Below are positions 33,449 to 43,227 of a stretch of DNA of 64,000 nucleotides, piece after piece (the stretch's first letter is position 1; each line of letters begins with the position of its first letter). Both the position numbers and the translations under genes were made by a program. The notes beneath the pieces were generated by a model. It had not been told where the DNA came from. It worked only from the letters and a program-made list of their open reading frames with translations, and made no database searches. Location: positions 60,737 through 124,736 of the forward strand of contig QHSP01000036.1 of the NCBI GenBank assembly GCA_003220495.1, given 5' to 3'. This DNA comes from Candidatus Rokuibacteriota bacterium (GTDB taxonomy: Bacteria > Methylomirabilota > Methylomirabilia > Rokubacteriales > CSP1-6).

Positions 33449-33949
33449 TCAGGCGCGAGCGACCGCCGCGCCCCGGAAGCGTCTCGCCGCGACAACCGTC
33501 AGCACGATGAAGACGGCGAGCACGAGCAGCTGGGCGACCACGAAGGGCAGTTCCGTCTGCTGGGGTGCCAGGGCGTGGAGCGCTGGAACCTTGAGAAAGG
33601 CCTGGACGACGCCGACAAAGATGTTGAAGTAGAGCGCGAGGGCCGCACAGACCACGTAGATCCCTCGCCAGATCCCTCTCAGATGAAGGCCATAGAGCGC
33701 GACGATCGCAACCGCGAGGACCACCAGGGACGCGATGCCCACGATGTGCGAGGGCAGCAGGTGATCGACCGGGAAGCCGAATCCGGTGAGACTCGTGGCG
33801 ATCGTGGTCACCAGAAACAGTGCGGTCCAGCCGCCGAGCTGCCTCCGTGTCAGGAGGCCGATCATGACGATGAGTCCCGCGCCGATCCCGACCAGGCTCA
33901 ACACGACATGAACCGCCGTGAACGTCCCGAGCGTCATTCCCCAAACCAC
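33449..33949 (-). CDS. four- to five-helix membrane protein of unknown function
   Basis: 166 residues from GTG 33949, chosen because AAGGAGG sits at a normal distance; ATG 33937 is too far from it. Helices are visible around FTAVHVVLSLVGIGAGLIVMIGLL, LFLVTTIATSLTGFGF, HIVGIASLVVLAVAIVALYGL, IYVVCAALALYFNIFVGVVQAFL and VVAQLLVLAVFIVLTVVAARR. Polar QQTEL faces one loop. The pattern resembles small DUF-type membrane proteins with no known role. It stands between the NodIJ-like exporter and the liv operon, about 41 bp after the exporter permease. Confidence 0.7.
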   Translation of the reverse strand: MVWGMTLGTFTAVHVVLSLVGIGAGLIVMIGLLTRRQLGGWTALFLVTTIATSLTGFGFPVDHLLPSHIVGIASLVVLAVAIVALYGLHLRGIWRGIYVVCAALALYFNIFVGVVQAFLKVPALHALAPQQTELPFVVAQLLVLAVFIVLTVVAARRFRGAAVARA

Positions 33950-33990
33950 GGCCCCCTCCTTGGTTCTCTTGTCAGGTCGCCCGCCGCGCG

Positions 33991-34784
33991 TCAATCGCCG
34001 AGGACTCGTTTTCGCAACAGGCGCATGTCGAGCGGCACGAGGATCACGAGCATCACGGCCAGGAGCCCGGCCAGGCCCGCGAGGTGGTAGCCGGCCCTGT
34101 CGCCGAGGAGCAGACCGCGGAGGCCCTCCGCGAGGTGATACAGCGGATTCGCCGTCGAGATCGCGGCCAGTACAGGATGCCCGAGAGGGAAATACGTCGC
34201 CGATACGAAGCCCACGGGCAGGACGACGAGGAAGATCGGCAGATTCATGTGGTCGATCGTCGGCACGAGCGCCGTGAAGCACAGCCCCAGGGCGGCGAAC
34301 GCGCAGGCCGCGACGAACACGATCGGGATGACCAGGGGCAGGTACTCGAGCCGGAGCTGAAGCACGCCGAGCGCCTGACAGCCCGAGAGCACCAGCGATA
34401 CGATCGCGACGTAGCTCGTCGTCAGCAGTCCGGCCCACAGGATCTCGCCCCACACGACGTGCCGCAACTCGATCTGGGTCGTGAGCTGGCCTTCCCACGT
34501 GCGCTGGTAGCGCATCCGGATGAACGCGCCGAAGAGCGACTGGAAGATCGCGGTCATGAACGTCGCATAGGCGAGCATGCCGGGCGCGACGAAATTGATG
34601 TAGCCGACGAGACGGCCGTTCCATTCGATGCCCGACGACATGTAGGCGCCGAGCCCCAGGCCGAACGCGAGCAGCAAGGTGATCGGCTCCAGCACGGGCG
34701 GCAGGAACGACGTGTGCCAGTTCTTCAGATAGACGCGCAGATGCCGGCCGACCACCGCCCGGCTCTGCCACTCCAGGGCGGCCG

Positions 34785-34797
<13 letters not shown>
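33991..34797 (-). CDS. ABC-2 type exporter permease (NodJ-like)
   Basis: 268 residues, six helices expected. YLKNWHTSFLPPVLEPITLLLAFGLGLGAY and YINFVAPGMLAYATFMTAIFQSLFG are close to NodJ and related ABC-2 permeases for lipids or polysaccharides. FPLGHPVLAAISTANPLYHLAEGLR is the conserved late segment. Its start lies 13 bp inside the end of the ATPase gene. The exported substrate is unknown; no polysaccharide or nodulation genes are near. Confidence 0.88.
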
Positions 34798-35708
<911 letters not shown>

Positions 35709-35996
35709 GTTACCGACTAGCAGGCTTGATCACGCTAGGCACACATTTCATGACCCCTCCCGTCGCGGGCGAATCGCTCTGCTCATCAGATTGTCGTTCC
35801 AGACAGTCGCAATCGACAGCGAGCGCGACCGCGGTCGTCGACGCTGGGCGCGCGCATGCTGACGGGCAAGCAGCAGCGACGCACCGCGCGAGTATTGGGA
35901 TGTCGATACTGATCGCTTCGCTTCAGGCCCGCGGAGAAATTTCTTCGGCATTCGGCGCCGTGTGTCCTTCCAGCAGGCGTCCGTCATCTCAAGGGC

Positions 35997-36776
35997 ATGG
36001 GCGGACTCGAGACGAAGCGACCGGTTCGACGGCTCCTCGCCATCGCCGCAGCACTCCTGGCCCTCGTGAGCGGCGCCAATGGAGCGTCGCCGGACTCCTG
36101 GCCTTCACTCCTCGGTCCGCGTGAGGCCTTCCCGCCCGATGTGTCAGCCGCCGTCGAGCGCCTCTGGAGCGAGCCCACGCTGCGCCGCACGGTGAACGGC
36201 CGCCCCGCGCGTGTCCCGTTCGCTGTCTATGTCACGTTCCTGGACATGCCGGAAGTGACCGCGGCCGCGGCGCGCTTCAGAAGGATCGGGAGCTACGAGA
36301 TTCAAGCCCTCGGTGGCGACCGCTATCTGGCGAGCGACGGCGACGGCGCCCGCGGGTCTGCTCAGGTGCTCCGACGCGAGCCACGACGGGTCGTCATGCT
36401 GTCCCGCGGGGAGCACACGAGCCTGTTTCTCGGAACGATCAGGGGAAGCGCGCTCACGGTCCTCGACCTCGAGCCGCAAGCGCACGTCGTCAATCCGAGG
36501 CTCGTGGCCTACGTCTACATCGACAACCAAGTCGCTGCCGCTCTGGCCCGGACGCTCGTCCCGACCTTCGGGTTCATCGCAGACCGCAAGCTGGGCGAGA
36601 GCCTGCGCGTCACGGCCGAAGTCGCCGAATGGGCGATCGAACCGTCAGGCGGCTTCTGCGAGTGGCTCGCCCGCGAGCCGCTTCCGCCAGCGCGACGCGA
36701 TCGCATTCTCAGCGTTCTGCCCTCATGCGCGCCGGGCCCACGCCCACGCACACCTGGGCCGATTCAAAGCCCATGA
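35997..36776 (+). CDS. exported protein of unknown function
   Basis: 259 residues. A basic N-terminus (KRPVRRLL) and hydrophobic core end in a likely signal cleavage after ANGAS, near residue 30. The mature part has a YVTFLDMPEVTAAAARFRRIGSYEIQ segment and a HVVNPRLVAYVYIDNQVAAALARTL segment; I recognise no family. The last 30 residues, rich in Pro and Arg, run into an unrelated gene remnant on the other strand and may be an artefact of a lost stop. It is the only rightward gene between 23 and 44 kb. Confidence 0.6.
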   Translation: MGGLETKRPVRRLLAIAAALLALVSGANGASPDSWPSLLGPREAFPPDVSAAVERLWSEPTLRRTVNGRPARVPFAVYVTFLDMPEVTAAAARFRRIGSYEIQALGGDRYLASDGDGARGSAQVLRREPRRVVMLSRGEHTSLFLGTIRGSALTVLDLEPQAHVVNPRLVAYVYIDNQVAAALARTLVPTFGFIADRKLGESLRVTAEVAEWAIEPSGGFCEWLAREPLPPARRDRILSVLPSCAPGPRPRTPGPIQSP

Positions 36777-36817
36777 CTTCAGCGGCACTCGAATCACGGT
36801 GTAGCCTGGACGCAGCG

Positions 36818-36920
36818 GTGGCCCCAGCTTGTAGGTCTCGATCGCACCGAACGCCTTCTTGTAGAGCTCCAGCGCGCCGGCGGCGGTTTTGATGGCCAGG
36901 TAGGGCGTAACCGTGCGGAC
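36818..36920 (-). pseudogene. N-terminal remnant of a PhnB-like VOC (glyoxalase-fold) gene
   Basis: The minus strand reads TVTPYLAIKTAAGALELYKK then AFGAIETYK, the opening strand and helix of PhnB/glyoxalase-like proteins. It has no start codon and loses resemblance after about 32 residues. It sits right after the end of the cyclase gene. Confidence 0.5.
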
Positions 36921-36952
36921 CCTGCGACCGATTCAGGACCGCACGGTCGCCG

Positions 36953-39118
36953 CTAGGGCGTCCGACGCCGGCGGCGCTGGCTGACCTTGATGTTCGCGAC
37001 GTTCAGCGCGGCGCGCCGCTTCCAGCGGGCGGCCTCGAATCGCATCCCGGAGGCCTCCCAGTGGTGCGCAATGAGCGAGGCGTACTCGCCCAGCCGATCG
37101 GCGCGGAGCGTCTCCAGAGCGGTGGCCACCGCAGCATGGAGCCGGGCCCGCCGCTCGCCGAGCTGCGAGTGGTACGCCACGTCGCCCATCAGCGGGTGTT
37201 TGAACGCGTACTCCGGATGCGGAGCAAGCGTGACGAGACGCAAGAAATCCTGCTCCTGCAGCATCGAGAGCGCCGCGTCGAGGTCGCGATCGTCCACGAC
37301 GCCGCTGACCTCTCGGAGCAGCGGCTCGTCGAACTGCTTGCCGATGACGGCGGCGGCCTCCAGGAGATGCTTCGCGCGTTCGCCGAGACGATCGATGCGC
37401 GAGGCGAGCAGCGCCTGCACGGTCACCGGAAGGGCGAGCGCCTCGATCGGCGCCGTCAGCCGATAGGCCCCGTGCTCGCCGACGAGGCTCCCCGACGCCG
37501 CCAGGGCCTGCACGACTTCCTCGGTGAAGAACGGGTTGCCGCCCGTGCGCTCGAGGATGCGGGCGCCGAGCTCGCCGAGCGAGTTGTCCAATCCGAGCAG
37601 GTCACGCAGCAGCTCGCGGCCGGCCTCCTCGCCGAGCGGAGACAGGGCGAGCTGGTGATAGTGCGATCCACCGATCCACGCCGGCCGGTACTCCGGTCGA
37701 AAGTTCGCGAGCAGCAGCGTCCGGGTGCCGCGCACCGCCGCCGCGATCTCCCCGACCAGATCGTCGCTCGCGCGATCCATCCAGTGCGCGTCGTCGATGA
37801 GCACCAGCCCCGACTGGTTCGCGCTCCGCAGGCGGAAGAAGCGTCGCATGAAGCCCGCGAGCTCCCTGGTGGGCCGCGGGGCATGGCCCGGCGCGGCGGC
37901 GTCACCGATCCCGAGAACCTCCAGGACGAGCGGCACCGCCTCCACGAGGCCCGCGTCGAGAGCGCGGAGCTGTTCGGCGATGCCCCGCCGAATCGCGTCG
38001 ACCTCGTCGCCCTGCGCGAGCCCGAGGAAGCTTCGCAGAAGGTCGCGCATCGCGAACCATGGAACCGTCGCGGCATGGGCAGGGCAATGGACCTCGTAGA
38101 CCGCGACTCCACGCGCGCGGCAGCGCTGGACGAACTCGAGACACAGGCGACTCTTGCCGACTCCCGCTTCACCGACCACGCCCACGATTTGCCCGTCCGA
38201 CGCGATCGAGCGGGAGAGAATCCGATCGAGCCAGGCGAGCTCAGCGTCTCGTGCGATCAGCCGCGACAGGCCGCGCGGGCCCGTGGCATCGAGCCGCGTG
38301 CGAGCGGGCCCGATCCCGCGCAGCTCGACGACGCGGATCGGAGCATTCACCCCCTTCACCGCCCGGACGCCCGCGTCTGCCAGCTCGAAGAACCCCTCGA
38401 CGAGCTGTGCCGTCGCCTCGGTGAGCAGCACGGTGCCTGGAGCCGCCAGCTGCTCCACGCGCGCCGCGAGGCCCACCGAGTGGCCCTGGGCGGTGTAGTC
38501 CATGCGCAGGTCGTCACCGATCTTCCCGACCACCACCTCGCCGGAGTTGATGCCGATCCGGACGGCGAGCTCGATTCCGCGGCCTCGGAGCGTGTCCGCA
38601 TAGGCCCGCAGATCGTCCCTTGCCGCGAGCGCGGCGTGGCAGGCACGCCGGGCGTGGTCCTCATGAGCGACGGGCGCGCCGAAGAGGGCCATCACGCCGT
38701 CTCCGGTGAACTGATTGATCGTGCCCTCGAGGCGGTGGATGCTTGAAGCGAGAATCTCGAAGACGCGATCGAGAATGCGATGCCAGTCCTCGGCGCCGAG
38801 GCCGTCGGCGAGGCGCATGGAATCGACGACGTCGACAAAGAGTATGCTCACCTGCTTGCGCTCACCCTCGAGAGCGCCACGCGTGGTGAAGATCTTCTCG
38901 GCGAGGTGGCGAGGCGTATAGGCGCGTGCATCGCGCGGCGGCGCTTGCGCGCCACCGTCCAGCGAGAGCGCCTCGCCACAGGAGTCGCAAAACCGCTTGC
39001 CCTGTGGCTGGAGCGCCGCGCAGCGTGGGCAGGCGACCATGCGGTCGAGCGAGGCGCCGCACGTGCCGCAGAAGCGGGCCCGTTCGCGCGTCTCGTGCTG
39101 GCAGTGCGGGCACCGCAT
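36953..39118 (-). CDS. class III adenylate/guanylate cyclase with zinc ribbons and AAA ATPase domain
   Basis: 721 residues. Two zinc ribbons open it: Cys3-Cys6/Cys17-Cys20 and Cys30-Cys33/Cys44-Cys47. A class III cyclase domain follows (about 88-265; FVDVVDSMRL, NQFTGDGVMALFG, RIGINSGEVVVG). The AAA/NACHT-like part has Walker A in VVGEAGVGKSRLC (near 315) and Walker B LVLIDDAHW. Relatives usually run past 1,000 residues with C-terminal TPR repeats; here the protein stops soon after HHWEASGMRFEAARWKRR, in a basic tail next to a VOC gene remnant. It is probably 3' truncated, or a short form. Role: regulator making or sensing cyclic nucleotide. Confidence 0.85.
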   Translation of the reverse strand: MRCPHCQHETRERARFCGTCGASLDRMVACPRCAALQPQGKRFCDSCGEALSLDGGAQAPPRDARAYTPRHLAEKIFTTRGALEGERKQVSILFVDVVDSMRLADGLGAEDWHRILDRVFEILASSIHRLEGTINQFTGDGVMALFGAPVAHEDHARRACHAALAARDDLRAYADTLRGRGIELAVRIGINSGEVVVGKIGDDLRMDYTAQGHSVGLAARVEQLAAPGTVLLTEATAQLVEGFFELADAGVRAVKGVNAPIRVVELRGIGPARTRLDATGPRGLSRLIARDAELAWLDRILSRSIASDGQIVGVVGEAGVGKSRLCLEFVQRCRARGVAVYEVHCPAHAATVPWFAMRDLLRSFLGLAQGDEVDAIRRGIAEQLRALDAGLVEAVPLVLEVLGIGDAAAPGHAPRPTRELAGFMRRFFRLRSANQSGLVLIDDAHWMDRASDDLVGEIAAAVRGTRTLLLANFRPEYRPAWIGGSHYHQLALSPLGEEAGRELLRDLLGLDNSLGELGARILERTGGNPFFTEEVVQALAASGSLVGEHGAYRLTAPIEALALPVTVQALLASRIDRLGERAKHLLEAAAVIGKQFDEPLLREVSGVVDDRDLDAALSMLQEQDFLRLVTLAPHPEYAFKHPLMGDVAYHSQLGERRARLHAAVATALETLRADRLGEYASLIAHHWEASGMRFEAARWKRRAALNVANIKVSQRRRRRTP

Positions 39119-39183
39119 GCGTGGGACTCCGCCGTCAAGATAGCACGGCCCTCACGACTGCCGACGACGGACTGCGCGCGCGG

Positions 39184-39780
39184 CTACGCTGAGTCGAGGT
39201 GGTCTGACAAACGCTTGCGCAGGAAGAGCCGAGCGCGGTGCACGCGGGCCCTCACGGCGTCCAGGCCGATGCCGAGTGCCTCGGCGATGTCTGGGTTCGA
39301 CATGCCTTCGACGTCGTGAAGAACCAGCGAGACCCGATACTCGGGCGGCAGGGCGTCGACCGCGTCGGTCAGGATCTGGCGCAGCTCTCCCGGCGCGTCC
39401 CAAGCGTCGATGCGACCCGACCAGTCGCTCATCGGCTCGAAATGGCGGCCGCCGCCGTCGAGCGCGGGCAGCACGTCGTCGAGCGCGATCTCTTCGGTCT
39501 TACCGCGCCGTGCCATCAGCTTCCGGTACGCAGCGCTCGCGGCGAGGCGGTCCATCCAGGAGCCGAAGCTCGAGTCGCTCTTGAACGCGTCGATCATGTC
39601 AACGGCCGTCATCAACGCGCTCCGAGCGGCGTCCTCGGCGTCGTCGCGCGTGCCGGTGATGCGCACGGCCAGCCGGTAGACGCGCTCACCGTAGCGCTCG
39701 ACGAGTCGGACCGCCGCGTCGGGATCGTCCCCGCGCAGCCCGGCCACGAGGCCGGAATCGACATCCACCTGCGTACCCAA
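39184..39780 (-). CDS. ECF-like sigma-70 family RNA polymerase sigma factor
   Basis: 198 residues. Region 2 (about 15-85) has AAVRLVERYGERVYRLAVRITGTRDDAEDAARSAL and SFGSWMDRLAASAAYRKLMARR. Region 4 (135-195) has DAVDALPPEYRVSLVLHDVEGMSNPDIAEALGIGLDAVRARVHRARLFLRKRL. No anti-sigma gene is next to it; a 73-residue protein is encoded upstream and the cyclase gene downstream. It could direct transcription in response to an envelope or cyclic nucleotide signal, but this is a guess. Confidence 0.88.
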   Translation of the reverse strand: MGTQVDVDSGLVAGLRGDDPDAAVRLVERYGERVYRLAVRITGTRDDAEDAARSALMTAVDMIDAFKSDSSFGSWMDRLAASAAYRKLMARRGKTEEIALDDVLPALDGGGRHFEPMSDWSGRIDAWDAPGELRQILTDAVDALPPEYRVSLVLHDVEGMSNPDIAEALGIGLDAVRARVHRARLFLRKRLSDHLDSA

Positions 39781-39882
39781 ATCGCAGCTCTCCTCGCTGA
39801 CAACTCTGAGACACCGAAGGGAGCGTGGCGTGAAAGGAGTGCCACCGCGGCGATGCCGCGACGGTCGCTCGGCCTCGCGCTG

Positions 39883-40104
39883 CTATCGCTGGTGCGGCAC
39901 CCGATCGCCGAAGTAGTCGATATAGCGATCGATCTCTCGTGGCTTGGCTCGAAGCGCGGCTGACACGTAGAGAATCGTCGACAGCGCGGAGAGCGGGGCC
40001 GCCGCTCTCCGTCGTTCCGGCCCGGCTGCCCGAAGAAGGCCGCCGAGACGATCTCGCGCGGCACTTTCGATCTGCCGGTATTCGTCCAAGTCCAGCCATC
40101 CCAT
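39883..40104 (-). CDS. small soluble protein of unknown function
   Basis: 73 residues from ATG 40104. WLDLDEYRQIESAARDRLGGLLR is an amphipathic helix and REIDRYIDYFGDRVP a second. It precedes the sigma factor gene on the same strand by about 100 bp. An anti-sigma role is imaginable from the position, but there is no metal motif (HxxxCxxC) or membrane helix. The longer upstream frame looks non-coding. Confidence 0.4.
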   Translation of the reverse strand: MGWLDLDEYRQIESAARDRLGGLLRAAGPERRRAAAPLSALSTILYVSAALRAKPREIDRYIDYFGDRVPHQR

Positions 40105-40369
40105 CGTGGTGACCTGCGAGGGAGAATGCAAAGAAATGACCAACGTCGGGCATGCGCGCACAATCGCCAAATCGACCGGTCGACGCGACGAATTCGTTTC
40201 ATCGCGGAACGCCGCGTTCCGTTGTGGAATCGTTCGGCGGTCGAGCCGCGCGCCATCGCTCCAGAAAGCGCAGGCCAGCGCGCTCGCCGTCGTGAATCGA
40301 TTCGGGCGTTGTGCCCGATGCGCCTGCTCGTTCGGGCATCGGGCCTGTCTCACGAGGCGAGAGACTTCC

Positions 40370-41308
40370 CTATCGGAATCGTGGCGACAAGGGCGGCGCC
40401 GGAATGCGCTCGCCGACATAGCCTGATACCGAGCCGAACCGGCTCCCCTGCTCCCAGTCGTTGCGTGCGTCCGCGATCTCTTCCGGGGTGCGCCCCACGA
40501 AGTTCCACCACATCAGGATCCGCTCGCCGAACGGCTCGCCGCCCAGCAACGCCAGGCGAGACCCCGCGCGCATCGTGAGGGTCACGGCTTCACGGCCGGT
40601 GCCGAGATAGTGGAGCGTCGACGGCTCCAGCGCGCGGTCGCCAAGCGCGACGTGACCGTCGATCACCAAGAGGGCATGCTCGAAGCTCGGATCGAGCGGC
40701 AGGGCGACGTCCCCATCGTGGCTGGCGACGACGTCCGCGCCCAGCATCCTCGAATAGGCCTTCGCGGGTGAACGCGCTCCGTTGAGCTCGCCGATCAGCA
40801 CCATCGCATGACCGGTGCCGGTCGCCGTCACGGGAAGCTCCGCGAAGTGGTCGAAGCTCGGCGGGCCGTTCCGGCGCGCATCCGGGAGCGCCACCCAGAG
40901 CTGCAGGCCGTGCAATCTCCCGGAATTGCGGGTTGGCGTTTCTTCGGAGTGCGAGATCCCCGATCCCGCGGTCATGAGATTGAGCTGACCCGGCCGAATC
41001 AACCGCTCGGTGCCGAGGCTGTCTCTGTGCAGCGCCTCGCCTTCGATCAGCCAGGTCACGGTCTGCAGCCCAATATGAGGATGCGGCCCGATATTCATCG
41101 GCGCGCCGACCCCGAATGCGAGTGGGCCATAGTGGTCGAGAAAACACCACGGTCCGACCAGCCGCCGTGCGGCGCGCGGAAGGGCCCGGCGCACGATCAG
41201 GCCCCCAGGAAGAGCCGCTTGCCGTGCCGGATACGATTCGAGCACGGGGGCCGACGCCAGGCCGGGCGGGCACTCGAGGACGTCGGCCGGCGGCAGGAGA
41301 TCACTCAA
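40370..41308 (-). CDS. pirin family protein
   Basis: 312 residues. The bicupin fold shows the pirin metal site: PHPHIGLQTVTW (His pairs) and GSGISHSEE, giving His, His, His, Glu for iron. LHGLQLWVALP is the conserved strand after it. The C-terminal cupin contains GEPFGERILMWWNFVGRTPEEIADARNDWE, a strict pirin signature. Some bacterial pirins have quercetin-dioxygenase activity, others regulate; this cannot be decided. It starts three bases after the DUF2630 stop, on the same strand. Confidence 0.93.
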   Translation of the reverse strand: MSDLLPPADVLECPPGLASAPVLESYPARQAALPGGLIVRRALPRAARRLVGPWCFLDHYGPLAFGVGAPMNIGPHPHIGLQTVTWLIEGEALHRDSLGTERLIRPGQLNLMTAGSGISHSEETPTRNSGRLHGLQLWVALPDARRNGPPSFDHFAELPVTATGTGHAMVLIGELNGARSPAKAYSRMLGADVVASHDGDVALPLDPSFEHALLVIDGHVALGDRALEPSTLHYLGTGREAVTLTMRAGSRLALLGGEPFGERILMWWNFVGRTPEEIADARNDWEQGSRFGSVSGYVGERIPAPPLSPRFR

Positions 41309-41311
41309 GCG

Positions 41312-41554
41312 TCAGGCCGTGTATCCCTCGACCGTTTTCTCGTCGCGAACCCGTGCGTCGTCCGGGTCGAGGCCCGCCGCCCGCCGTGCCCGTCGCTGAC
41401 GCAGCAAGTCCCAGCACTGATCCAATGTGACCTCGAGCCGCCGGAGTCGCGCCCGGTCGGCGTCGGTCACCTTCCCATGAGATTCTCGCTCGAATAGCTC
41501 GTGTTCCTCGCGCGCAAGCTCGTTGATTCGGCCGAGGACTTCCTTGTCGTCCAT
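41312..41554 (-). CDS. DUF2630 family protein
   Basis: 80 residues from ATG 41554, with AAGGAGG before it. The whole protein fits DUF2630: DDKEVLGRINELAREEHELFE, then LRRLEVTLDQCWDLLRQRRARR and the end AGLDPDDARVRDEKTVEGY. It is a predicted two-helix coiled protein, function unknown. It is probably co-transcribed with pirin. Confidence 0.9.
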   Translation of the reverse strand: MDDKEVLGRINELAREEHELFERESHGKVTDADRARLRRLEVTLDQCWDLLRQRRARRAAGLDPDDARVRDEKTVEGYTA

Positions 41555-41582
41555 GACGCCTCCTTGCACCTGGCTCGCTCCC

Positions 41583-42296
41583 TCAGCGTGTCCTGGCGGC
41601 GGTTGGATCGATCGCCCGCGACGGCGCTGCGAGGAGCGTTGATAGGTCGTGCCCGAGCAGGTCGCCGATGCGCTCGACCGTCAGGTCGGCCGGCGGATAG
41701 GCGGCGAGCTCGTGCGGGTCGTGCGCATAGTGGCCCTGCTGCGGAAAGACCGTCGTGACTCGCCGGTCCCATACCCGCTTCACGGCGGTCAGGATTCGGA
41801 GCTTGTCGTCGACCAGGACGTAGTGGTCGGCCGGATAGCGCTGCTCGACATCGTCGAGCTCGCGCTCTTTGTGGATATAGATCAGCACATTCCCTTCCAC
41901 GGCATCTCGAAGCCCCGAGCGCTCGATCTTGCGCGGTTGAAACACCGCGTCGCCGTCCGAGAGGATCACGGTCGGTCCCCAGCCGCGGAAACGCTCCAGC
42001 ACGTCGAGCGAGTTCGGGTAGAGGCGATTCGCGAACGGGTAGTTCACCATGAACGATGAGACCGTCAGCACATGGGGGTCGCGGGGATGCTCCACTCGAT
42101 ATCGCTGCAACGCGCCCAGGTAGTCCGCGTAGCCCAGCTCCGTCCTCAGCTCTTCGAAGAGGGCCCAGTATCGCTCCTGCCGTTCGTGCCCGACCTCCTG
42201 CTCGAGGTGACGCTTGAGATCGGCCGCGATGTGATCGTTGTCGATGAGCGTGTTGTCCACGTCGACCAGGAACACGACTGGATGGCGCGCGGTCAT
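41583..42296 (-). CDS. HAD superfamily hydrolase
   Basis: 237 residues from ATG 42296. Motif I is FLVDVDNTLIDN with nucleophile Asp12 and acid/base Asp14. Motif II is VILSDGD, the motif III Lys is in PRKIERSG and motif IV is VLVDDKLR. The helical cap is between motifs I and II (20-110). It should remove phosphate from a small metabolite. It lies 28 bp upstream of DUF2630 on the same strand and may share its transcript. Confidence 0.85.
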   Translation of the reverse strand: MTARHPVVFLVDVDNTLIDNDHIAADLKRHLEQEVGHERQERYWALFEELRTELGYADYLGALQRYRVEHPRDPHVLTVSSFMVNYPFANRLYPNSLDVLERFRGWGPTVILSDGDAVFQPRKIERSGLRDAVEGNVLIYIHKERELDDVEQRYPADHYVLVDDKLRILTAVKRVWDRRVTTVFPQQGHYAHDPHELAAYPPADLTVERIGDLLGHDLSTLLAAPSRAIDPTAARTR

Positions 42297-42453
42297 GGGC
42301 GGGCGGTCGGCCGCGTCCTGCGAGCCCTCGCCGTCCCCCGCGTCCCCGCCATTCGCCACCATCCCCAAGTATCCCCCAGGTGCCTAGCGGCGGGCAGACC
42401 TCGTCGTCCAACGAATGATCGGCGGTTGAGCAGGAGAACGCGATCGGAAGGAA

Positions 42454-43227
42454 CTAGACGCCGCGCCGCACGCGATAATCCACGTTGTCCCTCACCCACT
42501 TCCAGAAGCGGTCCTGGTTGGCGAGGTCGGCATCCGGTCTCATCTGCGCGCGCCAGCCCTTCATGACATCGTGCTCCACGGCCCAGAAGCGCACGCGGTC
42601 GCGCTTGACCAGCTTTCGCCAGTTGTCGCCGACCTTTGGGCTCGCGTAGACCAGGCGGACGGTGACGCTCTTCGAGAGGTAGTCGAGGGGACTGAGATTG
42701 ATCTGCTGGTAGGAAGCGGGCGTGCCCGACTTGATCGTCCCGTTATGCACATCGGGGACGCCGTCGCTGACCACCATCACGGTGATCGGCGCCAGGACGA
42801 GATTCCGCTCCTTCACGGTGCGCGCGACCTGCTGGAAGAAGACGTTGAAATCGGTGAGCGTGTCGGTGGGCGGGAACCACTTCCGGAGGTCCGCCTCGAT
42901 CTGCTTGACGTCCTTGTTGTTGAACTCGTGGATCGGGTGGAAGGACTTCGGCTCGTTGTTGTCCTTCCCTCCGATCGCCGTCACGAAGAGATCGCGTGGC
43001 TTCGAGAGGCCGCCGAGCTCGTGCATGTGGCCGTAGAGGTAGTGGGCGACGAACGTGAGGGCGTCGTCATAGGCGGATCGGAAGGATCCGCTGGTGTCGA
43101 TGCCGACGAAGAGCGTCGAGCGCGGCGGCTTGCTGTCCTCGGTTTCCGCCGCCGAGACCACGACGGCGACGCTCAGGAGAGCGCCCGCGAGCAGCCGAGC
43201 GACGAGCGGGCTGCCCCAGCGCCTCAT
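42454..43227 (-). CDS. exported von Willebrand A-like protein
   Basis: 257 residues. Sec signal peptide to about residue 28 (VVVSAAE). A VWA-like domain follows with a complete metal site start, DTSGS (Asp44, Ser46, Ser48), ahead of a possible TDTLTDF threonine and VMVVSDGVPD with the later Asp. It should act in the periplasm as a metal-dependent binding protein. The start overlaps the stop of the upstream multi-pass membrane gene by four bases, so they form a pair. I know no named system that contains exactly these two. Confidence 0.75.
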   Translation of the reverse strand: MRRWGSPLVARLLAGALLSVAVVVSAAETEDSKPPRSTLFVGIDTSGSFRSAYDDALTFVAHYLYGHMHELGGLSKPRDLFVTAIGGKDNNEPKSFHPIHEFNNKDVKQIEADLRKWFPPTDTLTDFNVFFQQVARTVKERNLVLAPITVMVVSDGVPDVHNGTIKSGTPASYQQINLSPLDYLSKSVTVRLVYASPKVGDNWRKLVKRDRVRFWAVEHDVMKGWRAQMRPDADLANQDRFWKWVRDNVDYRVRRGV

